Shown: positions 33,700-43,321, counted from the stretch's first letter. The stretch: DNA of 64,000 bases from Poindextera sp041691315 (GCA_041691315.1 JBEPUW010000015.1:1-64000); one strand, 5' to 3'. Program-made: numbers and translations. Notes: generated by a model not told the origin, from the letters alone.

Positions 33700-35238
33700 T
33701 CAGATGCGCCGATCGAGGCCGGCCCAGAACGGTTCGCGCAGCTTGCGCTTGAAGATCTTGCCGGAATCCTCGCGCGGCAGTTCGGCATGGAAGTCGACCT
33801 GCTTGGGGACCTTGTAGCCGGCCATATGCCCGCGCAGGAAGGCGCGCACATCACTCTGCGAAAGCTCGACTCCCGGCGAGGTCTGCACCGCGGCACAGAC
33901 GGCCTCGCCATATTCCTCGTCCGGAATGCCGAACACGCCGCAGTCAGCGACCCCCGGCATCTTCATCAGCTCGGCCTCGATCTCGGCCGGATAGATGTTC
34001 ACCCCGCCGGAAATGATCATGTCCTTGGCCCGGTCGCACAGATACAGGAACCCGTCCTCGTCGAAATAGCCGATGTCGCCCGGCGCGATCAGGCCGGCCT
34101 TCTCGCTTTCGCGGCGCTTCTGATCGTCGCCATGATAGGTGAAATCGGCCAGCGCCTTGGTGCGCGCGACCACCTCGCCGACCTCGCGCGGCGGCAGGCT
34201 GTTTCCGTCCGCATCAATGACCCGGACATCGCTTTCCGGCAACGCCTTGCCGACCGTTCCGGGGTGGGCGAGCCACTGTTCGGAATCGCAGAACACCACG
34301 ATACCGGTCTCCGTGGCGCCGTAGTACTCGTTGATCACCGGCCCCCACCATTCGATCATCGCCCGCTTGGTCGGGGCGGGGCAGGGCGCGGCGGCGTGGA
34401 CCACGAACTTCAGCGACGACAGGTCGTATCTCGCCTTCACCTCGTCCGGCAGCTTGAGCAACCGGTTGAACATGATCGGCACCATGTGCAGGTGCGTGAC
34501 CTTGTGCTGGTCGATCAACTGCAGCAGCTCCTCCGCATCGAACCGCGCCTGCAGAATCACCGTGCCGCCCAGTCGCCCCGACGCCATGCCGTAGGCGTTG
34601 GGCGCCGAGTGATACATCGGGCCGGTCACGACGGTGACGATCGAGGTCGGATCGAAGCCCAGGAAGCCGAACCCGCGGCCCAGGATCCGGCCGCCGACGG
34701 CCGTCTGCTCGGGGGTCGGCGGATGCCGCCGCACGCCCTTCGGCCGGCCGGTGGTGCCGGAGGTGTAGATGATGGTGCCCGGAGCCGCCGCGTCGCTGCC
34801 GGCATAGGGCGCGAAGCCCTCCAGCCAGCGACTCCAGTCGATCATCCCCTCGGGAACGCGACGGTTGGCGGGCTCCACGCCATAGGCCTCGGCCACCTCG
34901 GACGGGGTCTCCACCACCAGCACCGGCACGCCCGGCGGCAAGGCCGTTCGCACGGGCTCGATCAGGTCGGCGTGGATGACGATGGCCCGGGCGCCGGAGT
35001 TCTCGAACAGATAGCGCGCCTCGTCCTCGGTATAGTGCCAGTTCACCGGCGTCGGATAGGCGCCGAGCAGGCCCGCGGCATAGCTGGCCTCGAAGAACGG
35101 CAGGTCGTTCCGCAGATAGACCGCGACCGTGTCGCCGCGCCCCACGCCCAGCGACGCCAAGCCGGACGCCGCGCGCGCCGCGCGCTCGGCCAAGGCGCCG
35201 ATGTCGATACGCCGCTCACCGCTGATGATTTCGCCCAT
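33700..35238 (-). CDS. AMP-dependent acyl-CoA synthetase
   Basis: 512 aa from ATG 35238, with GGGAG 7 nt upstream. Motifs: TIIYTSGTTGRPKGVRRHPP (P-loop), EYYGATETGIV (A5), PGDIGYFDEDGFLYLCDRAKD (A7-A8) and the catalytic Lys in DSGKIFKRKL. It resembles bile-acid/fatty-acid type CoA ligases of Caulobacterales and Sphingomonads; the substrate is not resolvable. It is followed after 10 nt by an enoyl-CoA hydratase. Confidence 0.9.
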   Translation of the reverse strand: MGEIISGERRIDIGALAERAARAASGLASLGVGRGDTVAVYLRNDLPFFEASYAAGLLGAYPTPVNWHYTEDEARYLFENSGARAIVIHADLIEPVRTALPPGVPVLVVETPSEVAEAYGVEPANRRVPEGMIDWSRWLEGFAPYAGSDAAAPGTIIYTSGTTGRPKGVRRHPPTPEQTAVGGRILGRGFGFLGFDPTSIVTVVTGPMYHSAPNAYGMASGRLGGTVILQARFDAEELLQLIDQHKVTHLHMVPIMFNRLLKLPDEVKARYDLSSLKFVVHAAAPCPAPTKRAMIEWWGPVINEYYGATETGIVVFCDSEQWLAHPGTVGKALPESDVRVIDADGNSLPPREVGEVVARTKALADFTYHGDDQKRRESEKAGLIAPGDIGYFDEDGFLYLCDRAKDMIISGGVNIYPAEIEAELMKMPGVADCGVFGIPDEEYGEAVCAAVQTSPGVELSQSDVRAFLRGHMAGYKVPKQVDFHAELPREDSGKIFKRKLREPFWAGLDRRI

Positions 35239-35301
35239 CGTTCCACTCCCGTCCGCAACCCCGATGGTCTTGCCGCCATCGTCGCGGTGAGTTGAGCACA
35301 A

Positions 35302-36117
35302 TTATCCAGACGGGTCGCCAGCAGGCCGTTCCGGCCTGTCCAGGCGTTCGCTTAGCATCAAGAGGTCGGCCCAGGCGCGCTTCTTGGCGGCGGGTTGGCG
35401 CAGCAGGAAGGCGGGGTGCAGGGTGGGGAGCGCCGGCAGGGCCAGCGCGCCGTCCGGCGAGGTCCAGTCGAACCAGCGGCCGCGCAGCGACAGGATGCCC
35501 TCCGGCCGCTGCAGCATGGCCTTGGCCGAGGCGCCGCCGGCCAGCAGCAGGAAACGCGGCTGCACCAGGGCGATGGCGCGCTCGAGGAACGGCGCGCAGA
35601 CCAGCTGTTCCTGGGCGGTCGGATTGCGGTTGCCGGATGGTCGCCAGAAGACGGTGTTGGTGATGAAGACCCGCTCGGCCAGGCCCGCGGCGCCCAGCAT
35701 CTTGTCGAGCAGCTTGCCGGCGCGGCCGACGAAGGGCTGGCCCAGGGCGTCTTCGTCGGCGCCCGGCGCCTCGCCGATGACCATGACCGGCGCATCGGCG
35801 ATCCCGCGCGAAAACACCGCGTGGCGGGCGCCCTCGAACTTCAGCCCGCAGCCGTCGAAGGCGGTAATGGCGGCGGCCAGGGCGTCGAGGTCATTGGCTT
35901 CGGCCGCCATCCGGCGCGCCGCGTCGATCGCCCCGGAAACATCGGGGCCGGGCGTAGCGGCCAGCTTGGCGGAGGCTTGGGCGACCGTTGGCGGCGGCCT
36001 GACCCGTTCGGCGGTGCGGTCGACCGGCTCATCGGCGAAGGCGGTGTCGACCCCGGCCTCGGCCCAGAATCCGAGCAGGCTTTCCAGCGCGCGGGTTCCT
36101 GTCTCGGGGGTTTGCAA
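35302..36117 (-). CDS. Family 4 uracil-DNA glycosylase
   Basis: 271 aa, TTG start after GGGAG. It removes uracil from DNA. Motif 1 GEAPGADEDALGQPFVGRAG (residues about 114-133) and motif 2 LPTLHPAFLLR are intact. Family 4 enzymes carry a [4Fe-4S] cluster; Cys in FDGCGLKF and in QLVCAPFLER are visible, the others less clear. A Pro/Ala-rich N-terminal extension of 70-80 residues is normal in Caulobacterales. Confidence 0.9.
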   Translation of the reverse strand: MQTPETGTRALESLLGFWAEAGVDTAFADEPVDRTAERVRPPPTVAQASAKLAATPGPDVSGAIDAARRMAAEANDLDALAAAITAFDGCGLKFEGARHAVFSRGIADAPVMVIGEAPGADEDALGQPFVGRAGKLLDKMLGAAGLAERVFITNTVFWRPSGNRNPTAQEQLVCAPFLERAIALVQPRFLLLAGGASAKAMLQRPEGILSLRGRWFDWTSPDGALALPALPTLHPAFLLRQPAAKKRAWADLLMLSERLDRPERPAGDPSG

Positions 36118-36210
36118 AATCGGATCTCCCTTGACCGTCCATAGGTCAGCTTCGGATAAGTCTCATCGAAGCTTACAACGCCGCGGACGCGGGCGCGAGG
36201 AACCAGGCCA

Positions 36211-37872
36211 ATGACTGACGACATCGAACGCGAAGCGATGGAGTACGACGTCGTCATCGTCGGCGCCGGCCCGTCCGGCCTGGCCGCGGCCATTCGCCTG
36301 AAGCAAATTTCGCCCGACCTCACCGTCGCGGTGCTGGAAAAGGGCTCGGAAGTCGGGGCGCACATCCTCTCCGGCGCGGTGCTCGATCCCAAGGCGATCA
36401 GCGAGCTCTTCCCGGACTGGAAGGAAAAGGGCGCCCCGCTGGAGACGCGGGTCACCGACGACCGGTTCCTGATGCTCGGGCCGCAGGGCGAACTGCCGCT
36501 GCCGGTCTTCGCCATGCCGCCGCTGATGCACAACCACGGCAATTACATCGCCTCGCTGGCCAATGTCTGCCGCTGGCTGGGGACCCAGGCCGAGGAGTTG
36601 GGCGTCGAAGTCTATCCCGGCATGGCCGCCTCGGAGCTGGTGTTCGGCGATGCCGGCCAGGTGGTCGGCGTCGTCGCCGGCGTCTTCGGCATCGGCAAGG
36701 ACGGCGAGAAGAAGCCGGACTATCAGCCGGGCCTCGAGTTGCGCGGCAAGTACGTCTTCATGGGCGAGGGCGTACGCGGCTCGCTGGCCAAGTCGCTGAT
36801 GGCGAAATTCAACCTCGGCGACGGGGTCGAACCACAGAAGTTCGGCATCGGCCTGAAGGAGATCTGGCAGGTGCCGGACGCGGTCTTCCGCCCCGGACTG
36901 GTGCAGCACACGGTCGGCTGGCCGCTGGATGACAAGACCGGCGGCGGCAGCTTCATGTACCATTTCGGCGACAACTACGTGTCCATCGGGTTCGTGCTGC
37001 ACCTGAACTACAAGAACCCGTGGCTTTCGCCTTTCGACGAGTTCCAGCGCTTCAAGACCCACCCGTCGGTGCGGCCCTATCTGGAAGGCGGCAAGCGCAT
37101 CGCCTACGGCGCGCGTGGGGTCACCGAGGGCGGCTGGCAGTCGATCCCGAAACTGACCTTCCCGGGCGGCGTGCTGATCGGCTGTTCGGCCGGCTTCATG
37201 AACGTGCCGCGCATCAAGGGCAGCCACAACGCCATGAAGTCCGGCATGCTGGCGGCCGAGGCGGCGGCCGCGGCGATCGCCGCCGAGCGCACCGGCGACG
37301 AACTGGTCGAGTACGAGGAAGCCTTGCGCTCGTCCTGGATCGCCAGGGATCTGAAGCGGGTGCGCAACGCCAAGCCGCTGCTCAGCCGCTTCGGCACGCT
37401 CCTGGGCGTCGCGCTCAGCGGGGTGGACATGTGGTGCACGACCCTGCTCGGCGGCTTTTCCTTCCTGGGCACGCTGAAGCACGGCAAGACCGACGCCGCC
37501 TCGCTGGGCCTGGCCAAGGACTACCAGCCGATCAGCTATCCGAAGCCCGACGGCGTGGTCAGCTTCGACAAGCTGTCCTCGGTCTTCATGTCGGCGACCA
37601 ATCACGAGGAAGACCAGCCGGCGCACCTGAAACTGAAGGACCCGGGCGTCCCGATCGCCGTCAATCTGCCGGAATTCGGCGAGCCGGCCAGGCTGTATTG
37701 CCCGGCGGGGGTCTATGAGGTGCTTTACGACGACGCGGGAGCCAATCCGCGCTTCCAGATCAACGCGCAGAACTGCGTTCACTGCAAGACATGCGACATT
37801 AAGGATCCATCGCAGAATATCGTCTGGACCACGCCGGAGGGCGGCGGCGGGCCGAACTATCCGAACATGTAG
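36211..37872 (+). CDS. Electron transfer flavoprotein-ubiquinone oxidoreductase
   Basis: 553 aa ETF-QO, passing electrons from reduced ETF (fatty acid and amino acid oxidation) to ubiquinone. The FAD site DVVIVGAGPSGLAAAIRLKQ, the central GVLIGCSAGFMNVPRIKGSH and the C-terminal [4Fe-4S] ligands in ARLYCPAGVYE and NCVHCKTCDIKDPSQNI are all present. It is a monotopic membrane protein. Length and order match mitochondrial and alphaproteobacterial enzymes. It fits functionally with the nearby CoA ligases and hydratases. Confidence 0.96.
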   Translation: MTDDIEREAMEYDVVIVGAGPSGLAAAIRLKQISPDLTVAVLEKGSEVGAHILSGAVLDPKAISELFPDWKEKGAPLETRVTDDRFLMLGPQGELPLPVFAMPPLMHNHGNYIASLANVCRWLGTQAEELGVEVYPGMAASELVFGDAGQVVGVVAGVFGIGKDGEKKPDYQPGLELRGKYVFMGEGVRGSLAKSLMAKFNLGDGVEPQKFGIGLKEIWQVPDAVFRPGLVQHTVGWPLDDKTGGGSFMYHFGDNYVSIGFVLHLNYKNPWLSPFDEFQRFKTHPSVRPYLEGGKRIAYGARGVTEGGWQSIPKLTFPGGVLIGCSAGFMNVPRIKGSHNAMKSGMLAAEAAAAAIAAERTGDELVEYEEALRSSWIARDLKRVRNAKPLLSRFGTLLGVALSGVDMWCTTLLGGFSFLGTLKHGKTDAASLGLAKDYQPISYPKPDGVVSFDKLSSVFMSATNHEEDQPAHLKLKDPGVPIAVNLPEFGEPARLYCPAGVYEVLYDDAGANPRFQINAQNCVHCKTCDIKDPSQNIVWTTPEGGGGPNYPNM

Positions 37873-37927
37873 CGGTCGGGGCCTTGCGCCCTTGCCGACG
37901 CCGCATTTCGGAGCCAAGGGTTGAGCT

Positions 37928-39652
37928 ATGCCTCCTGTTCGCAGCCTCGCTGTTCTCCTCTCGCTCGCCGCGCTCGGCGCCTGCACCACGACCACCGACA
38001 CGACATCGGTCGGACTGCGCGCCAGCCAGCCGGTCGAGACCCCTGCCGTCCCGGCCTCGACCTTCGGCCTCTACCTCGCCGGCCAGGCGGCGCTGGACCA
38101 GGGCCATGGCGACGAGGCGGCGGGCTTCTTCGCCCAGGCCGCGCAACAGGACACCGACACCAGCTCCATCAAGATCCACGCCTTTGTCGCCGCCCTGGTG
38201 GCCGGCGACATCCGGCGCGCCGCCACGCTGGCGCCGGGTCCCGACGACGGTTCGGTCAGCGAACAGCGGCTGGGTCGGCTGACCCGGGTCGTCGAGGCCC
38301 TGGCCGAAAACCACGGCCGCGAGGCGCAGACCCTGCTCAGCACCCCGCCACTGTCGCCGCCCGACGACGCGGCGACCCGGCTTCTGCTGCCCTGGGCCGC
38401 CGCGGCGGCCGGCGACTGGAAGACCGCCCTGGCCGATCCGGCCGCCGGCGACGACCACCTGGTCGCCCAGGTGTCGCTGCTCGACCAGGCGCTGCTCTAC
38501 GAACATCGCGACCAGATCGGCCAGGCCAGTCAGGTCTTCGGCAAGCTCTTGGCGCAGAGCGATGGGGCGGGGCTCTACACCACCGCCTATGGCGAGTTCC
38601 TTGAGCGCCATGGCCGCACGCCCACCGCGATCAACCTCTATCAGGCGGCGCTGAAGGGCGACGCCAACAACGCTCTGGTCCAGCAGTCGCTGGCTCGCGC
38701 CAAGGCCGGCCACGCGCCGCCGCCCGCGCCGACCTTCGCCGAGGGCGCCGGCCGCGCGCTGCTGGCCCCGGCGGCGCTGTTGCTGGCGGAGAAGCAGCCG
38801 CAGCTCGGCCTGGTCTATCTTCGCCTGGTGCTCAGACTCGATCCGACGCGCGACGAGGCCTGGCTTTTGGTCGGTGACACCCTGACCGCCGGCGGTCAGA
38901 TCGAGGCCGCCCGCGACGCCTACGCTCAGCCGCGGCCGGGCTCGCCCAGTTATGTCAGCGCCCGCGAGCGGCTGATCGGCAGCTATGACGAACCCAGCGA
39001 CGCGCCGATCGAGCTGAAGCTGGCGCAGGAGACCGCCCTGGCCGCGCCGGACGACCCCGACGCCATGTCGCTGCTCGCCGACGCCTTGCGGCTGAACGAC
39101 CGCTACGCCGAATCCGCCCAGGTGCTGGACAAGCTGATCATCGAGGCAGGGCCGAAGGCGAGCTGGAACCTCTATTACATGCGTGGCGTGGCGCGCGATC
39201 AGTCTGGCGACTGGGACGGCGCCGAACGCGACCTGAAACAGGCGCTGGCGCTCAGCCCGGACGAGCCCGAGGTGCTGAACTATCTCGGCTATTCCTGGGT
39301 CGACCGCGGCGTCGACCTGAGCGGGGCCAAGGCGATGATCGAACGCGCGGTGGCGGCCAAGCCCGACTCCGGGGCCATCGTCGATTCGCTCGGCTGGGCC
39401 TATTATCGGATGGGCCAGTATCCGCAGGCCGTCGAGCAGCTGGAACGCGCGGCCGAGCTCGAGCCGGCCGATCCGGACATCAACGACCATCTGGGCGACG
39501 CCTATTGGCGCGCCGGCCGGCGCACCGAGGCGCACTTCCAGTGGAGCCAGGTCTTGATCATGCAGCCCAGCGACAAGCTGCGCGCCCAGGTCGAGGCCAA
39601 GCTCAAGTCCGGTCTCGACAACACCCTGCACCCGTCCGTCGCCGAGCGATGA
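37928..39652 (+). CDS. TPR-repeat outer-membrane-type lipoprotein
   Basis: 574 aa. MPPVRSLAVLLSLAALGAC is a lipoprotein signal with lipobox LGAC, so Cys19 would be lipidated. About ten TPR units follow; the best are residues 420-560 (MRGVARDQSGDWDGAERDLK, VLNYLGYSWVDRGVDLSGAK, IVDSLGWAYYRMGQYPQAVE, DINDHLGDAYWRAGRRTEAH). The C-terminal YLGYSWVDRG/GWAYYRMGQ pattern is shared by a conserved alphaproteobacterial family often placed before ispE. Likely an assembly or scaffold protein. Its stop overlaps the ispE start. Confidence 0.87.
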   Translation: MPPVRSLAVLLSLAALGACTTTTDTTSVGLRASQPVETPAVPASTFGLYLAGQAALDQGHGDEAAGFFAQAAQQDTDTSSIKIHAFVAALVAGDIRRAATLAPGPDDGSVSEQRLGRLTRVVEALAENHGREAQTLLSTPPLSPPDDAATRLLLPWAAAAAGDWKTALADPAAGDDHLVAQVSLLDQALLYEHRDQIGQASQVFGKLLAQSDGAGLYTTAYGEFLERHGRTPTAINLYQAALKGDANNALVQQSLARAKAGHAPPPAPTFAEGAGRALLAPAALLLAEKQPQLGLVYLRLVLRLDPTRDEAWLLVGDTLTAGGQIEAARDAYAQPRPGSPSYVSARERLIGSYDEPSDAPIELKLAQETALAAPDDPDAMSLLADALRLNDRYAESAQVLDKLIIEAGPKASWNLYYMRGVARDQSGDWDGAERDLKQALALSPDEPEVLNYLGYSWVDRGVDLSGAKAMIERAVAAKPDSGAIVDSLGWAYYRMGQYPQAVEQLERAAELEPADPDINDHLGDAYWRAGRRTEAHFQWSQVLIMQPSDKLRAQVEAKLKSGLDNTLHPSVAER

Positions 39653-40515
39653 GCGGGCCCGCGCCGGAGGCCAGGGCCTTCGCCGCGGCCAAGGTCAATC
39701 TCTTCCTGCACGTCGGGCCGCTGGGCGCCGACGGCTACCACCCGATCGCCAGCCTGTTCGTCTTCGCCAACATCGGCGACAGCTTGCGGCTGGGGGAGGG
39801 GGCGGACGCCCGGCTGAGCATCGAAGGGCCGTTCGGGGCCGGGCTTTCCACAGGCTCCGACAACCTGGTCGCCCGCGCCCGCGCGGCGCTGTCGCCGGGC
39901 CTGGCGACAGACCTGGTGCTGGAGAAGGGCCTGCCGCTGGCTGCGGGGATCGGCGGCGGCTCGGCCGACGCGGCGGCGACCCTGCGGCTGCTCAACCCGC
40001 TGCTGCCGCGACCTCGCTCGGACGCTGAGCTGCTGGCCATCGCCGCGGCCCTGGGCGCCGACGTCGCCGCCTGCCTGCAGAGCCGCGCGGTGATCGCCAC
40101 CGGCCGCGGCGAACAGCTGTCGCCGGCCCCGGACCTTCCCGAACTGCACGCCGTGCTGGCCAATCCCGGCGTGGAGTCGCCCACCGGCCCGGTCTTCCGC
40201 GCCTACGACGCCGGCTTGGCCCAGGCCGCCACCTGCCCGCCGATGCCCGACGCGTTCAAGACGCCGGGCGACGTCGCCGACCTGATTGCCCGCACCCGCA
40301 ACGACCTGGAGGCCCCAGCCCTCGACCTGACGCCGGCCATCGGAGACGTCCTGCAAGCCCTCCGCGCCGCCCCCGAGGCCCTGGCCGCCCGCATGTCCGG
40401 CTCCGGCGCGACCAGCTTCGCGCTGTGTGAAGATGCGCCGGCGGCTGAGACCCTTGCGACGCGCCTGGCGTTTGCGCACCCGGCTTGGTGGGTGCGAGCC
40501 TGTCGCCTCAGTTAG
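39649..40515 (+). CDS. ispE: 4-(cytidine 5'-diphospho)-2-C-methyl-D-erythritol kinase
   Basis: 288 aa GHMP kinase of the non-mevalonate isoprenoid pathway. AKVNLFLHVGPLGADGYHP opens the protein, PLAAGIGGGSADAAATLRLL is the ATP-binding motif and ARMSGSGATSFALCED motif 3. The ATG overlaps the TPR gene stop (ATGA), giving translational coupling. Confidence 0.95.
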   Translation: MSGPAPEARAFAAAKVNLFLHVGPLGADGYHPIASLFVFANIGDSLRLGEGADARLSIEGPFGAGLSTGSDNLVARARAALSPGLATDLVLEKGLPLAAGIGGGSADAAATLRLLNPLLPRPRSDAELLAIAAALGADVAACLQSRAVIATGRGEQLSPAPDLPELHAVLANPGVESPTGPVFRAYDAGLAQAATCPPMPDAFKTPGDVADLIARTRNDLEAPALDLTPAIGDVLQALRAAPEALAARMSGSGATSFALCEDAPAAETLATRLAFAHPAWWVRACRLS

Positions 40516-40523
40516 GGACGCGC

Positions 40524-40553
40524 AAAAAAGGCGGAGCCCCTAGGGACCCCGCC
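40524..40553 (-). terminator. Rho-independent terminator after glnK-amtB
   Basis: On the minus strand: GGCGGGGTCCCTAGGGGCTC then CGCC forms a stem with G-U pairs, followed directly by TTTTTT (A-run 40524-40529 on the plus strand). It lies downstream of amtB and just beyond the convergent ispE stop. Confidence 0.75.
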
Positions 40554-40617
40554 AGCTTGCATCTTAATCGAGGAGGAGGACGGGGCCCGCCCATGGGCGA
40601 ACCCCGGTACGCTAGGC

Positions 40618-42099
40618 TTAGGCTTGCACCACTTCGCCGTGGAGGTTGATGTCGAGACCCTCGACCTCGACCTCTTCCGACACCCGGATGCCGATGGTGT
40701 ATTTCAGCACCAGCAGGATCACGAAGGTCATGGCGCCGCAGTAGAAGAAGGTGGCTCCGACGTCCTCGAGCTGGAGGGTCATCTGGTGCCAGTTGTGGTC
40801 GTAGATGGCGCCGTGGGCGAGGCTGTTGATCGAGTTCTTCGCCAACAGGCCGGTCATGATGGCGCCGAAAGCCCCACCGATCCCGTGCACGCCCCAGCAG
40901 TCGAGGGCGTCGTCGTACCAGCCGAGCCAATGCTTCACGTGCACCGAGGCGACGTAGCAGACGACGCCGACGCCGACGCCGATGATCAGCGCGCCGGTGG
41001 TGTCGACGAAGCCCGAGGCCGGGGTGATGGCCACCAGGCCGGCGACCGCGCCGGAGACCATGCCCAGAACCGAAGGCTTCTTGGCGATGATCCACTCGCA
41101 GGCCATCCAGGCCAGGGCCGCCGCCGCGGTGGCGACTTGCGTCGCAACCGCCGCCATGCCGGCCTGACCGTCGTGGGATTCAACCGCCGACCCGGCGTTG
41201 AACCCGAACCAGCCCACCCAGAGCAGGGAGGCGCCGATGACGCTGTAGGCCAGGTTGTGCGGCGCCATGTTCTCGGTGCCGAGGCCCTTGCGCTTGCCGA
41301 GCATCAGGGCCGCGACCAGGCCCGCAGTGCCGGCGTTCAGGTGAACGACGGTGCCGCCGGCGAAGTCGAGCGCGCCCGCCGCGCCCAGCCAGCCGCCACC
41401 CCAGACCCAGTGGGCGATGGGGCAGTAGACCAAAAGCAGCCAGGCGCCCATGAACAGCAGGAAGGCGGAGTACTTCATGCGGTCGGCCAGCGCGCCGGCG
41501 ATCAAGGCCGGGGTGATGATCGCGAAGGTCATCTGGAAGAACATGTAGACCGACTCTGGAATGGTCGGCGCCAAGGCCGTGGTCGTGGCGATCCCCATCG
41601 GCGCAAGCATTATATACTTGAAATCACCGATGAATTTTCCGGAGCCGGTAAAAGCGATCGAGTAACCGATCACCACCCAGAGCACGGTGATGACGGCGGT
41701 TGCGCCGAAGCTCTGGGCCAGGGTGGCCAGGATGTTCTTCTTGCGCACCATGCCGGCGTAGAACAGCGCCAGGCCCGGAATGGTCATCATCAGGACCAGG
41801 ACCGACGAGGTGAGCATCCAGGCGGTGTCGCCCGAATTCACCGAGTCGGCCTTGTACGGCGAGGTGGCGAACACCGGGACCGGTGCGGCCGAGGCGGCGG
41901 CCGAGGTCGCTGAAGCGGCAGGCGCCGTGGAGTCTGCGGGGGCGCCGCTGGTTGCGGAGGATGCAGCCGCGGCGGCTGACGCCGGCGCCGCTCCCGAGTC
42001 CTGCGCGAGCGCCGGGGCCGCGAACGAGGCCCCTGCGATCGTGGCGGCGAGGATGAGGCCCGCCAACCGTTGAATTCCAAAGAGTTTCATAAGCTTCAA
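40618..42099 (-). CDS. amtB: Ammonium transporter with signal peptide and long Ala-rich linker
   Basis: 493 aa. A signal peptide (residues 1-33, ending ALAQDSG) is followed by about 45 residues of Ala/Ser/Thr/Pro, then the Amt core with 11 helices: GLALFYAGMVRKKN, GGWLGAAGALDFAGGTVVHL and DDALDCWGVHGIGGAFGAIM (twin-histidine pore). It imports ammonium and is gated by GlnK. glnK is 27 nt upstream on the same strand, the standard glnK-amtB operon; nitrogen regulation (NtrC) is expected but no clear site was found. Confidence 0.95.
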   Translation of the reverse strand: MKLMKLFGIQRLAGLILAATIAGASFAAPALAQDSGAAPASAAAAASSATSGAPADSTAPAASATSAAASAAPVPVFATSPYKADSVNSGDTAWMLTSSVLVLMMTIPGLALFYAGMVRKKNILATLAQSFGATAVITVLWVVIGYSIAFTGSGKFIGDFKYIMLAPMGIATTTALAPTIPESVYMFFQMTFAIITPALIAGALADRMKYSAFLLFMGAWLLLVYCPIAHWVWGGGWLGAAGALDFAGGTVVHLNAGTAGLVAALMLGKRKGLGTENMAPHNLAYSVIGASLLWVGWFGFNAGSAVESHDGQAGMAAVATQVATAAAALAWMACEWIIAKKPSVLGMVSGAVAGLVAITPASGFVDTTGALIIGVGVGVVCYVASVHVKHWLGWYDDALDCWGVHGIGGAFGAIMTGLLAKNSINSLAHGAIYDHNWHQMTLQLEDVGATFFYCGAMTFVILLVLKYTIGIRVSEEVEVEGLDINLHGEVVQA

Positions 42100-42126
42100 G
42101 TCCCCTTGTCCTGATGATGCGGGCGG

Positions 42127-42465
42127 TTAGATCGCGGCCGAGCCGGTCTCACCGGTCCGGATGCGCACGGCGTCTTCGACATTGAGGACGAAGATCTTGC
42201 CGTCGCCGATCTTGCCGGTGCCGGCGGCGGCCTTGATCGCCTCGATGGCCTTGGCGACGCCTGCGTCGTCAACGACCACCTCGAGTTGGGCCTTGGGCAC
42301 GAAGTTCACCGTGTATTCGGCGCCGCGATAGATTTCCGTCTGGCCCTTTTGCCGGCCGTAACCCTTGACTTCCGATATGGTCAGACCCTCCACGCCCGCA
42401 TTGCCGAGGGCTTCACGCACCTCGTCGAGCTTGAAGGGTTTGACGATCGCCATGATCAGTTTCAT
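42127..42465 (-). CDS. glnK: Nitrogen regulatory protein P-II
   Basis: 112 aa P-II signal protein. KLIMAIVKPFKLDEVREALG, the T-loop with Tyr51 (the uridylylation site, in RGAEYTVNF), and the C-terminal GKIGDGKIFVLNVEDAVRIR TG pattern (B- and C-loops) are complete. It controls AmtB in response to 2-oxoglutarate and glutamine. The name glnK rests on the amtB partner; the sequence alone could be glnB. Confidence 0.93.
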   Translation of the reverse strand: MKLIMAIVKPFKLDEVREALGNAGVEGLTISEVKGYGRQKGQTEIYRGAEYTVNFVPKAQLEVVVDDAGVAKAIEAIKAAAGTGKIGDGKIFVLNVEDAVRIRTGETGSAAI

Positions 42466-42855
42466 TCGCTCGCTCCCGCGTCGGCGGATCGCCGCGCACC
42501 CGGTGTTGTCACCTCGCCGCGCCTAGGAGAGGCCAATGAGCCTCCGCCCCCCTCGCGACCTGGGCAGGCTTAAGGTGTGCGGATCGGGCCTGCGGGGGAC
42601 TGAGCCGGCGTGAGCCTCAAATTTGGGCTGGCCGCCCAGGATTTGAGCAGGCGAGGGGACTGGCGCCCGCAAACTAGGCGGAACCGGCGCGCGGCGCGCG
42701 GCCGCGGCGGTTAACGGCGCCGGAGGAGGATGGCGGATCGTCGGCCGATCACGGTTCCGTGATAGGTGACTGGCAACCCAAAGCCTTGCCATGCGTATTC
42801 TGTCCCACTGGCGGCCGACCCATGGATGGTCATCGCCTAACCAAGAGGTTTCAAA
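42466..42855. other. 390-nt intergenic region between divergent glnK and an exported-protein gene
   Basis: No gene is seen. An inverted repeat lies at 42616-42647: CTCAAAT ... ATTTGAG around TGGGC-N5-GCCCA. The plus-strand gene has AGAGG 7 nt before ATG 42856, the minus-strand glnK GGGAG 10 nt before its ATG. No sigma54 pattern (GG-N10-GC) was found in good position for glnK. The hairpin may be a regulator site or attenuator; no firm assignment. Confidence 0.4.
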
Positions 42856-43236
42856 ATGCGACTCAACACCCTTCTTGCCGCCGCCGCGATCACCGTTCTG
42901 ACCGCCGGTGCGGCGGCCGCCCAATCGTCCATGTCGAGTGGTTCGGACCAAAGCGCCGCGCCGATGAATTCAGATCAAGGCGCACCGATGAACTCCGGCG
43001 CCACCGACCCCGACGCCATGGCGCCTTCTGCCGGCCAGGCCGGCATGCCGGCCTCGGCCAGCATGGGCGGTCCCGTGACGTCTTCGCCGACGCCCGTCGC
43101 CAGCGCCTATACGCTTAAGGCCGGCGATCCAAATGTGATCTCCAATGGGCCGGTGCCGGACACCCCGGCCAATCGCGCCCGGTACGGCAGGCCGATGAGC
43201 AACGCCGGCAAGCATACGGCCGCCGCGGGCAACTGA
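42856..43236 (+). CDS. Exported hypothetical protein
   Basis: 126 aa. Residues 1-22 (MRLNTLLAAAAITVLTAGAA plus AA) form a signal peptide cleaved near AAQSS. The mature part is Ser/Met/Pro/Gly-rich with PMNSDQGAPMNSG-type near repeats, and a more ordered end TLKAGDPNVISNGPVPDTPA and NRARYGRPMSNAGK also found in other Caulobacterales exported proteins. Function unknown. A strong terminator follows at 43292. Confidence 0.75.
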   Translation: MRLNTLLAAAAITVLTAGAAAAQSSMSSGSDQSAAPMNSDQGAPMNSGATDPDAMAPSAGQAGMPASASMGGPVTSSPTPVASAYTLKAGDPNVISNGPVPDTPANRARYGRPMSNAGKHTAAAGN

Positions 43237-43291
43237 CGATCAGCCTGGCGAATTCCGCCAGGACGCAATCGAGCTTGGCTTGATGCGTCAG

Positions 43292-43321
43292 CCGGCGGAC
43301 CCTATGGTCCGCCGGCTTTTC
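43292..43321 (+). terminator. Rho-independent terminator, copy 1
   Basis: GCCGGCGGACC (43292-43302) and GGTCCGCCGGC (43307-43317) make an 11-bp stem with loop CTAT, followed by TTTT. The same hairpin core GGCGGACCCTATGGTCCGCC recurs at 44044-44063. Confidence 0.9.

Noticed and set aside
42760..42795. Sigma54-like TGGCAACCC...CCTTGCC
   Set aside because: The GG-to-GC spacing is 14 rather than 10.
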